Assembly: GCA_022709385.1 (NCBI GenBank)
Contig: JAKLIX010000001.1
Location: forward strand, 434,001 to 498,000
DNA: 64,000 bases
Direction: 5' to 3'
Origin: Bacteroidota bacterium
GTDB taxonomy: Bacteria > Bacteroidota > Bacteroidia > Bacteroidales > CAIXZF01
The translations under genes and the position numbers were made by a program. The notes under the pieces were generated by a model. The model made no database searches. It was not told the origin of the DNA and saw only the letters and a program-made list of their open reading frames with translations. Positions 47,048-56,288 of this stretch are shown in pieces (the stretch's first letter is position 1; every line of letters starts with the position of its first letter).

Positions 47048-47695
47048 TTACATCTCCTGCAACATTTCCTTCACCAGATTCTCTGTTCCTGCTGCAATGT
47101 CCGTTATCCTTGCATCGAGCATGTAGCATGGTGTGGTGAAGATTTTACGGCCGGGATCCCTGATTACCTGTCCGTGCCTGGTGATCCGGTGTTTGCTCCC
47201 CATCTTCTCCACCTGGGATGCAGTGGCCGGATCATCTCCGATGGTGATCTCCACCTTTCCCATGATCTTCCCGAGCATTACCGGTGCAATACACATGGCT
47301 CCCAGGGGTTTGTCCAGATCCAGGCATTGTTTTACAATCCTTGTGACTTCAGGATGCACCTCGCAGTCGGGTCCCCTGAAAGCCCAGTCGCAGAGGTTCT
47401 TGGCAACACCATAGCCGCCCGGAAATACCAATGCGTCAAAATCCTTCATATCGAGGGTGGCCATGTCCCTGATATTCCCCCTGGCGATACGGGCCGATTC
47501 CGCCAGTACGTTCCTTTCTTCCGGCATTTCCTGTCCTGTCAGGTGATTCACCACATGATGCTGTTTCATGTCAGGGGCAAATACCTGGTAGCTGCCCCCC
47601 TGCCTGTCGATCGCCAGCAGCGTAAGCACTGCTTCATGGATCTCGGCGCCGTCGTATACTCCGCAACCGGCAAGTACAACTGCAAACTTCTTCAT
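47048..47695 (-). CDS. elbB: ElbB-like DJ-1/PfpI family glyoxalase
   Basis: 215 residues. Opens VLAGCGVYDGAEIHE, the ElbB signature, with FPGGYGVAKNLCDWA and the Cys in GAMCIAPVMLGK. The DJ-1-fold enzyme has been linked to isoprenoid metabolism and has glyoxalase activity in E. coli. Length matches the family. Cytoplasmic. It is divergent from the S9 peptidase gene. Confidence 0.93.
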   Translation of the reverse strand: MKKFAVVLAGCGVYDGAEIHEAVLTLLAIDRQGGSYQVFAPDMKQHHVVNHLTGQEMPEERNVLAESARIARGNIRDMATLDMKDFDALVFPGGYGVAKNLCDWAFRGPDCEVHPEVTRIVKQCLDLDKPLGAMCIAPVMLGKIMGKVEITIGDDPATASQVEKMGSKHRITRHGQVIRDPGRKIFTTPCYMLDARITDIAAGTENLVKEMLQEM

Positions 47696-47796
47696 ATAAA
47701 CAAAATATTAATAATTAAATTTTATCTGCCATCACCAGGGCTATTGGTCTACTAAAATACAAAATTCCACCATATCCGCAACTCGGGCCGAAAGTG

Positions 47797-47804
47797 TATC
47801 TTTG
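47797..47804 (+). promoter_or_regulatory. Candidate -7 box of the S9/C10 peptidase pair
   Basis: TATCTTTG matches TAnnTTTG, 29 bases before the start codon. No convincing -33 element. Confidence 0.5.
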
Positions 47805-47833
47805 AAGCATGATTCACACAAAACGCAGTTGAT

Positions 47834-49993
47834 ATGCCAACCTTATGCTCCCGTATGCTGGTTCTGTTCCTGCTGTCCGTGCCGCTGCTGCTTCCGGCCC
47901 AGGAAAAAAAGCTGGCACCCGAAGACCTGATGAACTTTAAACTTTATCCAAAAACGCTCTCCAACCTGCAGTGGGTAACGGGAGCGGAATCCTGCAGCTG
48001 GATCGCCAATAACTGCCTGGTCATTGCCGGGGTGAAAACACCCGGCAGCCGGGATACCCTCCTTCGGCTCGCCATACTGAATGATGCCCTGGCAAAGATC
48101 AAGGCCGATACACTGAAACGTTTTCCTTCCGTCTCCTGGGAAGATGCGGGTTCGTTCAGCTTTCAGCATGCCAACAGCCTTTTCGTGTACAGTCTTTCCG
48201 GTAAAACGCTTGAAAAGCGCCTCGAATGGAATGAAAAAGCGGAAAACCTTGATTTGCACCCCTCCGGCAAGATCGCTGCCTTTACCATGGAGAACAACCT
48301 GTATATCAGCAAGGACGGAAAGACCGTTCCTGTTACGGAGGATACGGACAAAGGGATCGTGAACGGCTCGGAGCGGGTACACAGGAATGAATGGGGCATT
48401 GAGAAGGGAACCTTCTGGTCGCCTTCCGGCAAGCTGCTGGCCTTTTACCGCATGGATGAGCGTATGGTGGCCGAATACCCGCTGGTGAACACCGACACCC
48501 GCATTGCCACACTGGAGAACACCCGCTATCCCATGGCCGGTGAAAGCAGCCACCATGTGGCGGTGGGAATCTATAATACGGAAACCGGCAGCACTGTCTT
48601 CCTTCAGACGGGCGAACCTAAAGAACAATTCCTGACCAACATTGCCTGGAGTCCGGATGAAAAGTCGGTCTTCATCGCCGTGCTCAACCGCGGGCAGGAT
48701 CATATGAAACTGAACCGTTATGATGCCACCGGCGGAGCCTTTATCGCCACCCTCTTTGAAGAAAAGGATGCCCCTTATGTGGAACCCATGACCCCCATGG
48801 TCTTCATGAAAACAAAACCCGGACAGTTTGTCTGGCAGAGCCGCCGGGACGGTTTTAACCACCTTTATCTCTATGATGTCAGCGGACGGATGATCCGCCA
48901 GCTGACCCGCGGCCCCTGGGAAGTGGATGGCTTCCTGGGATTCGACGGGAAAGAAAACAAGCTTTTCATCCTTGCGTCAGTGGAAAACCCGCTGGAAAAA
49001 CAGCTTTGTGAAGTCAGCCTGAAGGACGGGAGCCTGAAACAACTGACAAAGAAGGGCTATAACCACTTTACCTATGTTAAACCCCCCGGACCATCATCCG
49101 GCAGCGCTTTGTATTTCATCGATCAGTACAATGCCTTGGATGTACCCACCACCATTGTTGTGTCTGACGGCAAAGGAAAGGCCCTGGATACCCTCCTCAG
49201 AGGAGAGAACCCGCTGAAGGATTACCGCCTGGGTGAAACCACCCTGCTCAGCCTGAAGGCCGATGACGGGACCGACCTCTATGCCAGGATGATCAAACCG
49301 GCCGGATTCGATCCCAAACGCAAATACCCCGTCATCCTTTACGTTTATGGCGGACCGCATTCGCAGCTGGTCAGCAATACCTGGCTGGGCGGAGGAAACC
49401 TATACTTTAATTACTTGGCTTCCGAAGGCTTCCTGGTGTTCACCCTCGACAACCGGGGAACCGCCAACCGGGGTTTTGCCTTCGAAAGCATCATCCATCG
49501 CCGCCTGGGCGAGATCGAAATGAAAGACCAGCTTGCCGGTATCCGTTACCTGAAAAGTCTTCCGTATGCGGATACCACCCGCTTCGCCGTGGAAGGATGG
49601 AGCTACGGGGGATTCATGACCCTGACCCTGATGCTTAAGAACCCCGGCCTCTTCAAGGTGGGTTGTGCCGGCGGACCCGTTACCGACTGGAAGTATTACG
49701 AAGTGATGTACGGAGAAAGATATATGGATACCCCTCAGGAAAATCCGGAAGGTTACCAGGAAAGCAGCCTGCTCAATCATGTGAAGAACCTGCAGGGAAA
49801 ATTGCTCCTTATTCACGGTACCATGGATGCAACCGTTGTCTGGCAAAACAGTCTTGCCTTCCTGAAAAAATGCGTGGAGGAAGGAAAACTGGCGGATTAT
49901 TTCGTTTATCCCGGGCATGAACACAATGTCAGGGGTAAGGACCGTGTCCACCTCTTCCGCAAAATGTCGCAGTATTATAAAGATAATCTCTGA
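47834..49993 (+). CDS. S9 family prolyl dipeptidyl peptidase (DPP IV type), exported
   Basis: 719 residues; signal peptide ending LLPAQ. An N-terminal eight-bladed propeller domain (about 40-450) carries NEWG, matching the Glu motif region of DPP IV. The alpha/beta hydrolase domain holds Ser590 in GWSYGGF, Asp665 in HGTMDATV and His695 in PGHEHNV. It releases Xaa-Pro dipeptides, which would feed the PruA route. The next gene starts one base after this stop, so the pair is coupled. Confidence 0.95.
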   Translation: MPTLCSRMLVLFLLSVPLLLPAQEKKLAPEDLMNFKLYPKTLSNLQWVTGAESCSWIANNCLVIAGVKTPGSRDTLLRLAILNDALAKIKADTLKRFPSVSWEDAGSFSFQHANSLFVYSLSGKTLEKRLEWNEKAENLDLHPSGKIAAFTMENNLYISKDGKTVPVTEDTDKGIVNGSERVHRNEWGIEKGTFWSPSGKLLAFYRMDERMVAEYPLVNTDTRIATLENTRYPMAGESSHHVAVGIYNTETGSTVFLQTGEPKEQFLTNIAWSPDEKSVFIAVLNRGQDHMKLNRYDATGGAFIATLFEEKDAPYVEPMTPMVFMKTKPGQFVWQSRRDGFNHLYLYDVSGRMIRQLTRGPWEVDGFLGFDGKENKLFILASVENPLEKQLCEVSLKDGSLKQLTKKGYNHFTYVKPPGPSSGSALYFIDQYNALDVPTTIVVSDGKGKALDTLLRGENPLKDYRLGETTLLSLKADDGTDLYARMIKPAGFDPKRKYPVILYVYGGPHSQLVSNTWLGGGNLYFNYLASEGFLVFTLDNRGTANRGFAFESIIHRRLGEIEMKDQLAGIRYLKSLPYADTTRFAVEGWSYGGFMTLTLMLKNPGLFKVGCAGGPVTDWKYYEVMYGERYMDTPQENPEGYQESSLLNHVKNLQGKLLLIHGTMDATVVWQNSLAFLKKCVEEGKLADYFVYPGHEHNVRGKDRVHLFRKMSQYYKDNL

Positions 49994-49994
49994 G

Positions 49995-52076
49995 ATGCAA
50001 ACTGTAAAAAACACATTGTTGCTGATGATCCTGCTGGGCGCATCATCCGGCCTGTCGGCGGGAGGGATACATCCTGAGCAGGCGGCTATCGTTGCAGGGA
50101 ATTTTCTCATGACCAACGGGGGTGACTGTTTCAGCATGAAAACCTTCGGGATAGAGAAGATATATACACTAAGTGAAGACGACACTCCGCTGATCCATGT
50201 GGTTGACCTTAGCGGTGACAACGGCATGGTTTTCATTTCAGCCGATGACAGGGTATCTCCCGTACTTGGTTATACCGGGCGGGGAGACTGGGCAGGCCGG
50301 GCCTGGCCTCCGCAGTTGGAAACCCTGCTCAGGCAGTATCAGGAGCAGCTTGCCGGAGTGATCCGTTCCGGCCGTTTGCCTTCAGAAGCGGTCAGAGCAC
50401 AATGGAAAGCGCTCCTCGATCCCGGGGACAGTTATCCGAAAACCACGCTGGGCGTGGGACCCCTGCTGCAAACCACCTGGGACCAGGGGGAGTTGTATAA
50501 CGACAGTTGCCCGGAAGATCCCGACGCCTGGTTCAACGGCCGGGTCCCTACCGGCTGCGTGGCCACCGCCATCGCCCAGATCATGAAATACCATGCTTAC
50601 CCGGCCCAGGGAGCCGGAAGTCATACCTATGTCCACCCGTCCTACGGCCCGCTCAGTGCACATTTTGGCGCTACTGCCTATAATTGGACTGCCATGCCTG
50701 CACAGCTCGTATCTCCCAATCCGCCTGTGGCTCAGTTGATGTTTCATTGCGGGGTGGGGACAGAGATGAACTATGGCCCTTACGCATCCGGAGCATATTC
50801 GGATAAGGCCGTTCAGGCCCTGGTACATTTTTTCCTGTACAGCAGCGGTACCCGGCTCGTACTCCGCAGCAATTACAGCGATCCCGCATGGATCAGCCTG
50901 ATGAAGGCTGAGCTCGACAATGACCGTGTGTGCTATTATGCGGCTTACGGGGATGTGGGTCATGCTTTTGTTCTGGATGGTTACGACAACAATGATTTTT
51001 TTCACTTCAACTGGGGATGGAGCGGATGGTACGATGGCTATTTCAATATCAGCAACCTCGATCCGGGCGGCAATGTGTTCAACGACTACCATGAAGCCAT
51101 TATCGGGATTGAACCCGGTCTTCCTCAGTCCTGCCAGGGAATGCACCTGCTCGATGCCCTGTACGGAAATTTCAATGACGGAAGCTACAGCGCAAACTAT
51201 CAGAACAATGCTGCCTGCCAGTGGCTTATCCAGCCTTTAAACAACCCGGTGAGCATTGAACTGCGGTTTTTGACCTTTCAGGTGGAAACCGGCAATGATC
51301 AGCTGAAAGTGTACGACGGTAACAATACTTCCGCTCCCCTGCTTGGTATCTTCAGCGGCAATACCCTGCCTCCGGTCATTACTTCATCGGGAGGCAGTCT
51401 GTTTGTGGAATTCATTACCAACGGGACCGTGGCTATGCAGGGCTGGTCAGCATCATATGAAGCCAACTACTGCTTCCCGGAAGATACCCTCACAGCACCT
51501 TCAGGAATCCTGTCCGACGGAAGCGGGTCGTGGGAATACAGAAACCATACCGACTGCAAATGGCTGATCCAGCAGCCGGGAAATGTGAACATCGCATTGA
51601 TTTTCAATTTATTTGAAACCGAGTACGATTTTGATTTTGTCGATGTGTACGATGGGGCCACTACGGCTGATCCGCTGCTGGGTCATTTCTCCGGAGACAC
51701 CCTGCCGCCGCCATTGTTGTCGACCGGCAATGCCATGTTGTTGCATTTTACCAGCGATGGCGGCTTGACCGGGCAGGGCTGGGAAGCCGGATATACCACC
51801 AGTGTCGGTGTACCGGCCGGGCATGAAGGTGATGCACTTTTCCTGTTTCCTAACCCGGCAAGCGACCGGCTTGCCGTGGTTTTTCCATCTGCCGGAAGCA
51901 ATATCCGCTATCAGATCCGGGTCTTTGATTATACCGGCAGGATCGTATTGGAACAGCAAGCACCAGTTGTCAGTAACAATGTCATTATCAATACCTCGGC
52001 CTTGCTTCCGGGATATTATTTCCTGCGGCTGAGCGGAGCAGACAAGATCGCAGCGGCCGCCTTCCTGGTGAGATGA
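49995..52076 (+). CDS. C10 (streptopain-type) cysteine peptidase with two CUB domains and T9SS sorting domain
   Basis: 693 residues from the ATG at 49995. After the signal peptide, a Spi-type propeptide (about 25-110, VFISADDRVSPVLGYT) precedes the C10 domain. The nucleophile is Cys188 in PTGCVATA and the general base His323 in GHAFVLDGY, with HFNWGWSG after it. Two CUB domains follow (about 390-505 and 506-620; LKVYDGNN and VDVYDGAT). A type A sorting domain starts FLFPNPASD. Secreted endopeptidase similar in plan to PrtT-type enzymes of periodontal Bacteroidota. Starts one base after the S9 gene: endopeptidase and dipeptidyl peptidase made together. Confidence 0.94.
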   Translation: MQTVKNTLLLMILLGASSGLSAGGIHPEQAAIVAGNFLMTNGGDCFSMKTFGIEKIYTLSEDDTPLIHVVDLSGDNGMVFISADDRVSPVLGYTGRGDWAGRAWPPQLETLLRQYQEQLAGVIRSGRLPSEAVRAQWKALLDPGDSYPKTTLGVGPLLQTTWDQGELYNDSCPEDPDAWFNGRVPTGCVATAIAQIMKYHAYPAQGAGSHTYVHPSYGPLSAHFGATAYNWTAMPAQLVSPNPPVAQLMFHCGVGTEMNYGPYASGAYSDKAVQALVHFFLYSSGTRLVLRSNYSDPAWISLMKAELDNDRVCYYAAYGDVGHAFVLDGYDNNDFFHFNWGWSGWYDGYFNISNLDPGGNVFNDYHEAIIGIEPGLPQSCQGMHLLDALYGNFNDGSYSANYQNNAACQWLIQPLNNPVSIELRFLTFQVETGNDQLKVYDGNNTSAPLLGIFSGNTLPPVITSSGGSLFVEFITNGTVAMQGWSASYEANYCFPEDTLTAPSGILSDGSGSWEYRNHTDCKWLIQQPGNVNIALIFNLFETEYDFDFVDVYDGATTADPLLGHFSGDTLPPPLLSTGNAMLLHFTSDGGLTGQGWEAGYTTSVGVPAGHEGDALFLFPNPASDRLAVVFPSAGSNIRYQIRVFDYTGRIVLEQQAPVVSNNVIINTSALLPGYYFLRLSGADKIAAAAFLVR

Positions 52077-52408
52077 GCCCGGTGATCAGACTGAATATTT
52101 CTTTGAGCGGGGCCTCCTGTAAATAACAGGGATGAGAACAGCAGATAATTTCCGTTTTTATCGGTTTTCACCTTGTACTAACAGCTTGTTTTCATTTTAC
52201 AGCATGGGATTGTTCTGTTATAACATAATGGTTATCAGTATTGTATCTGTAAACACCCTTATTTAATCCACCAATGGGGTAAGCCTGTATTTCAGCAGGC
52301 TGGTCTACCCGGGGAGTAAACACATCGAATACATTTGATTTCAGGGTTTTGGGCATTGTATTTTTACCGTGAAATCAACGAAGAAGTGTATCACGAAAAA
52401 TCAATGCC
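52077..52408. other. Intergenic region with a diverged repeat block
   Basis: No gene seen. The stretch 52183-52290 shares AGCTTGTTTTCAT, TAAACACCCTT and GGGTAAGC, in the same order, with 53099-53215, suggesting two decayed copies of one element. On the minus strand a short ENKLLV reading resembles the coding relic of the other copy. Confidence 0.4.
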
Positions 52409-52702
52409 ATGAAAAAGATGCTTTTAACAATAGTCCTCCCGGTGTTCCTGCTGGTAGTGGGGACCCCCCGGGATTCAGGTGCACAGGAAATCGTGTACGG
52501 TGAGAAATACAACACCTGCCTGAAGGTAGCCGTGAATATCCTGATGACGGCCATCAATCCGTGGTCGAATCCGCCTTACATCCCCGGGGTCAAGCCTGCT
52601 GATCCCAATGAAGTCAGGATGAAACCTTTTCATATCTACCAGGAAACCAATAAACCCCGCAAGAATTCACCGAAGAAGGCACCAATCAGAAAAGAAATAT
52701 AA
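52409..52702 (+). CDS. Small exported protein, unknown function
   Basis: 97 residues. A signal peptide (MKKMLLTIVL to DSGAQ) precedes a mature part of about 70 residues with one cysteine (NTCLKV), aromatic-proline stretches (NPWSNPPYIPG) and a basic, proline-rich tail. No homologue recognised. It is an isolated gene between two repeat-bearing spacers. A weak CCGG-loop-CCGG-T6 structure follows the stop and may terminate it. Confidence 0.65.
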   Translation: MKKMLLTIVLPVFLLVVGTPRDSGAQEIVYGEKYNTCLKVAVNILMTAINPWSNPPYIPGVKPADPNEVRMKPFHIYQETNKPRKNSPKKAPIRKEI

Positions 52703-52828
52703 GGCCTCCGGTTCAATTTCCGGTTTTTTAAGCAGGGTGGCGGCAGTCTTTTGTTGGGTTTGACTGGCCGCCATCCGCTTTTTAAACACGGGATTTTTAA
52801 GCAGCTTATCCGGCCGGAAGTTACGCTG

Positions 52829-52870
52829 CTCTCATTCTCATTCCCGCTCCCGCTCTCACGCTCCCGCTCT
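52829..52870. repeat. Low-complexity CTCATTC/CCCGCT tract
   Basis: Short direct repeats of CTCATTC and CCCGCTC/CTCACGCTC, imperfect. Likely slipped-strand expansion; no coding sense. Confidence 0.6.
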
Positions 52871-52989
52871 GAAGACCTTTTACTGAAGACCCACTATGTG
52901 TCGGTATAAACAGCTTTGCATTCGCAAACCTGTCAAGTATGAGTACAAGTGTGCCGGTGTAAAAATGTGCTGATGTGCTGGTTTGATGT

Positions 52990-53153
52990 TTAAATATCAA
53001 TTGCAATTTTAACTTTTCCACCGAATCCTTTTTCCACTATTTCAAACAGTGTTTTCAGGTTCAGGTTACTGCCGTGCAAACTTTTCTTATCTATTAAGAG
53101 CTTGTTTTCATGAGTCCCCACCACCTCGGCTATTTGACAACCGATAACCCAAC
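52990..53153 (-). pseudogene. Coding relic, 3' end of an unrecognised gene
   Basis: Read on the minus strand, a frame without a good start runs VVGTHENKLLIDKKS, then LKTLFEIVEKGFGG, and KVKIAIDI before a TAA at 52990-52992. The composition and regular hydrophobic pattern look like real protein, but no ATG or upstream domain is present and the frame meets a TAG at about 53184. A shorter, more decayed version (NENKLLV) lies near 52185. I do not recognise the family. Confidence 0.4.
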
Positions 53154-53293
53154 GGCAGTTTGCCGACGCTCCGGCATAAAGGTTCTAAACACCCTTTCTT
53201 AGCAGAGCTGCGGGTAAGCAGCATGTTTTGTGCCTGATGGAAGCGGATTTTCGGGAGAATCCTTTCAGGAAGAGCAGAAATAGGGATTTTATT

Positions 53294-53301
53294 TATTTTT
53301 G
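53294..53301 (+). promoter_or_regulatory. Candidate -7 box of the 200-residue protein gene
   Basis: TATTTTTG matches TAnnTTTG, 20 bases before the start codon. Confidence 0.45.
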
Positions 53302-53321
53302 GCCTGAATTAGCCGCGTATT

Positions 53322-53924
53322 ATGAAACAGTCTTTCTATTTCCTGATGTTGTTGCTGCCGGTCTTTGCGGCAGCCCAGTCCTCTGCCGGCCTCGCCGTGG
53401 GCGATTACAATAAGGTGGGCGATTTCATTGCCCTCCGTGCCCAGAAAATCATCGATCTGGATGTTACCCGCGACAACCCGAAATTTCTGAAACTGAAACT
53501 GGGACAGAAAGAAGTTGTGTTGTCCTATAAGCTTACAGGGGAAAATAAAGGAGCCGTCCGCCAGTTCGACCCGCTCAAAAACGAATGGGTCGACGTGTTT
53601 ACCGTGAACTGCTGTGCCAATGCCACCAGGGCGAAGCTGATGGTATATGATGGCAAAGCTTTCAAGCAAAGCACCGATATCGTGTTGTTCTACACCGAAA
53701 TATACAGCGACACCAATCTTACTCAGGCCGAAAAGAAACAGCTCCAGATTGTGAGGTACCTGGTCGGACCCAGCTTTAAAAAATATGAGATGTCGCTCAA
53801 TCCTGCCAATAAATATCCCCATAAGGTGATTGTCTCCCGTTGGATGATTCGGGAACACTTCGGCGATTACGAGGATAAGTACAAGGAGTTTTCGATCGAA
53901 GACAAGGCAGTGACCTCTTATTAG
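53322..53924 (+). CDS. Exported protein of unknown function
   Basis: 200 residues; signal peptide MKQSFYF to VFAAAQ. The mature part is charged, mixed alpha/beta (VVLSYKLTGENKG, VDVFTVNCCANATRAKLMVYDG, LVGPSFKKYEMSL). It has a CC pair and no lipobox, sorting domain or known motif. It is alone on its transcript and convergent with the metalloprotease gene. Function not assignable. Confidence 0.78.
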   Translation: MKQSFYFLMLLLPVFAAAQSSAGLAVGDYNKVGDFIALRAQKIIDLDVTRDNPKFLKLKLGQKEVVLSYKLTGENKGAVRQFDPLKNEWVDVFTVNCCANATRAKLMVYDGKAFKQSTDIVLFYTEIYSDTNLTQAEKKQLQIVRYLVGPSFKKYEMSLNPANKYPHKVIVSRWMIREHFGDYEDKYKEFSIEDKAVTSY

Positions 53925-54031
53925 TCCTGCTTAGCCTGCTGTCAGCAGGACCGGGAGATCCGAAGTATATCAAAACCCTTTGCTTCTGAGCTTCTCAACC
54001 TCCATCCCACCCATGAAGGCCACCACCGCGA

Positions 54032-56278
54032 TTATCTTGCCTTCACGATCTTCCTGACGGCTATCCCTTCTGCTCCTGCGATCTGAAGATGATATACCCC
54101 TGCTTCGAGGGAGCTGAGGTCGATATGGGCCATGGACTGAACACCAGTCTTTTCTATGGTCATGCGGTAGATTGTCTGACCGGTAACGCTAAGCAGGCTG
54201 AGCATGTAGTTGTGATTTCCCTCCCCCTTGAACACAACAAAAACAGCTTCATCAGCCGGGTTGGGATAAATACTGACCTGATCATTGAGTGCTGAAGGCT
54301 GAATACCAACCGATTGGGTGATGGTAAGATGTTTGTCGTTGATATCGAAGAAGATATTGCCGTGGGCTTCCACCATCACCCTGGCAGCAGTCGTATTGAT
54401 GTTGGGGACAGAAAAAGTGTAAGACCCGTTGTTGGGTACCTGGGTTCCGAGCACATACGGGAAGGTGTATCCGCCGTCGGAGGAAAGCAGCACATTGACA
54501 AGGCTCGCACTGATAGGCGGCTGGTCGGTGTTGTTAACAGACCATGTGACTGTTTCTGTACTGTTTCCGGTCCAGGTGATCCCGCTGATGTTGGGTGTGA
54601 GAACGGCAAAAGGTCCGGGTGTGGCGATCACGTTTACTTTCAAGGTAGTGGGATTATAGGTGATACCACAGCCGGAAAGGATGTTATCTCTGACAATACA
54701 TCTGAAATTCAGCGTACGGGCATAGGTGGGTAGGTATTCTCCTACCGTGGATGTATTGCTCAGGATGTTGGTGAGTTTCGGGAACAGTCTGGTACCGGTG
54801 CTGACAGGCAGAAACGATCTGAAAATGGGGGCATTGCCGCTTGGATTGTTCCAGTTTCCGGCCGGACCGAGGTCGAATTGTTCCCAGCAATAGGTCACGG
54901 GGTCGCCGTCGGGGTCGGTGGCGGAAGCTTCCAGTCTGAATGCTGTACTGAGGGGGATGTTGAAATCGCCCGGAATGCTCAGTACGGGGGCATTGTTACC
55001 GTTGTAGGTGATGAGCGGGCAGGAGTTGCCGTTACCGTTTCTGGTATAGTTGATGATCTCGTCGAAGCTCCTGGTGTGGAAGTAATCATCGCTGTTGTTC
55101 TGCAGGTTCTGGTTGCCGCAGATGCCGGCATATCCCATGATGGTGCTCGCGCTTCCTGGTTCGTAGGCCGCACTGGCCACCCTGTTGCCTCCTCCGCAGG
55201 AGCCGGCTGTGGAATTAAAGGTGTGGTTGGCACCGAACTGGTGCCCCATTTCATGAGCCACATAATCGATATCGAAAGCATCACCGATTGGTGCAGGACT
55301 GCCTGTTACACCCCTTGCTTTATTGCTGGTGCTGCACACGCAGCCGAGGCTGGCGATGCCTCCTCCGCCGGTGCTGAAGACATGGCCGATATCGTAGTTG
55401 GCACTGCCGATTACATTGTTGATATTGCTCTGGTTCTGGCTGAGCATGGTGGAACCATTGTTGTTGCTGTAAGGATCGGCAGAGGCATTGGTGTAGATCA
55501 GCAGGGTGTCGTTTTCTATCAGGTTCATGTGGATGCCCAATTCTCTTTCATATACCCCGTTGACCCTGTTCATGGTCGTCACCATGCCGGCCAGGGCTCC
55601 GGCTACCGTACCTCCGTAAAAAGCGGCATATTCGCCCGTACAGGCCAGGGCCAGGCGGTAAGTACGCAACTGACCTTCCACATTCAGGCTTTCTCTTAAG
55701 GAGTGGAAGATGTCATGATCCTCTGCATGGCAGGCCTCATCCACCAGGCATTCCATGGCAAAGCCCTGGCGCAGGGCATCTTTTTTATGGTAAGTAATAT
55801 ATTCGTACGGATGATCCATGTCCACCGGATCGATAAATACTGTACCGGAAGCCGAAATGATCATGGCATGAAATCCGAATTGGGTGACGTCGCAACGCAG
55901 GGTGGCCGTGGGATCGTCAATACCCGTGCCTGCCCAGGTGCAGATCCCGGGATATGCTTCTGCAAGACCCTTTTCCATGACCGGGGAGTAAACAAGGCGG
56001 AAGGACTGGAATGTCCCGTCCGGCATGGGAAGTTCAAAGATAAAGGCACTGCGGTGGGCAGCTACCAGTTTTTCATCAGGCGCCGGTTGCAGGTAGATAC
56101 GCAATTGTGCGGGATCAAGTGTCCAGGCCTTATAGGTGGCAGCCCGTTGGGCGGCTTTTACCGTGAACGCTCCGGAGGCTTGCGGAATGTCCTGCCACAG
56201 ATGCCGCTGGGCAGATGCACTGCTGAAGGAAAAGAGCAGCAGTGCGAAGAAGGAAAGGCTGAGGGAATGGTCTTTCAT
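54032..56278 (-). CDS. Metzincin (reprolysin-like M12B) protease with propeptide and T9SS sorting domain
   Basis: 748 residues from the ATG at 56278 (MKDHSLSLSF); an earlier in-frame start would overlap the upstream gene. Signal peptide ends ASAQ. The propeptide (about 25-190) has FELPMPDG, YPGICTWAGTGI and CDVTQFGFHAMI. The catalytic domain carries the full metzincin motif HEMGHQFGANH at 342-352 (His342, Glu343, His346, His352). A reprolysin-like fold is followed by beta domains and a type A sorting domain (VSIYPNPADEAV). Secreted endopeptidase. The gene lies 10 bases after a lipoprotein that resembles its propeptide, in one transcript. Confidence 0.92.
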   Translation of the reverse strand: MKDHSLSLSFFALLLFSFSSASAQRHLWQDIPQASGAFTVKAAQRAATYKAWTLDPAQLRIYLQPAPDEKLVAAHRSAFIFELPMPDGTFQSFRLVYSPVMEKGLAEAYPGICTWAGTGIDDPTATLRCDVTQFGFHAMIISASGTVFIDPVDMDHPYEYITYHKKDALRQGFAMECLVDEACHAEDHDIFHSLRESLNVEGQLRTYRLALACTGEYAAFYGGTVAGALAGMVTTMNRVNGVYERELGIHMNLIENDTLLIYTNASADPYSNNNGSTMLSQNQSNINNVIGSANYDIGHVFSTGGGGIASLGCVCSTSNKARGVTGSPAPIGDAFDIDYVAHEMGHQFGANHTFNSTAGSCGGGNRVASAAYEPGSASTIMGYAGICGNQNLQNNSDDYFHTRSFDEIINYTRNGNGNSCPLITYNGNNAPVLSIPGDFNIPLSTAFRLEASATDPDGDPVTYCWEQFDLGPAGNWNNPSGNAPIFRSFLPVSTGTRLFPKLTNILSNTSTVGEYLPTYARTLNFRCIVRDNILSGCGITYNPTTLKVNVIATPGPFAVLTPNISGITWTGNSTETVTWSVNNTDQPPISASLVNVLLSSDGGYTFPYVLGTQVPNNGSYTFSVPNINTTAARVMVEAHGNIFFDINDKHLTITQSVGIQPSALNDQVSIYPNPADEAVFVVFKGEGNHNYMLSLLSVTGQTIYRMTIEKTGVQSMAHIDLSSLEAGVYHLQIAGAEGIAVRKIVKAR

Positions 56279-56288
56279 ATGTATTGGG

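Larger units (their letters stand above)
52703..53321. other. Intergenic region with low-complexity repeat and relic
   Basis: No intact gene. It holds a CCCGCT-rich low-complexity tract (52829-52870), then GTGTCGGTATAA and GTGCCGGTGTAA units around 52903-52965. A minus-strand coding relic follows (52990-53153), and finally a -7 box at 53294-53301. Confidence 0.5.

Noticed and set aside
52821..53021. 66-residue minus-strand open frame
   Set aside because: It runs through a low-complexity tract and has no signal or domain; only the separate relic to its right looks protein-like.
53930..53960. CCTGCT/AGCAGG inverted repeat after the 200-residue gene, as a terminator
   Set aside because: A 6-pair stem is possible but no T run follows, so termination is not supported.
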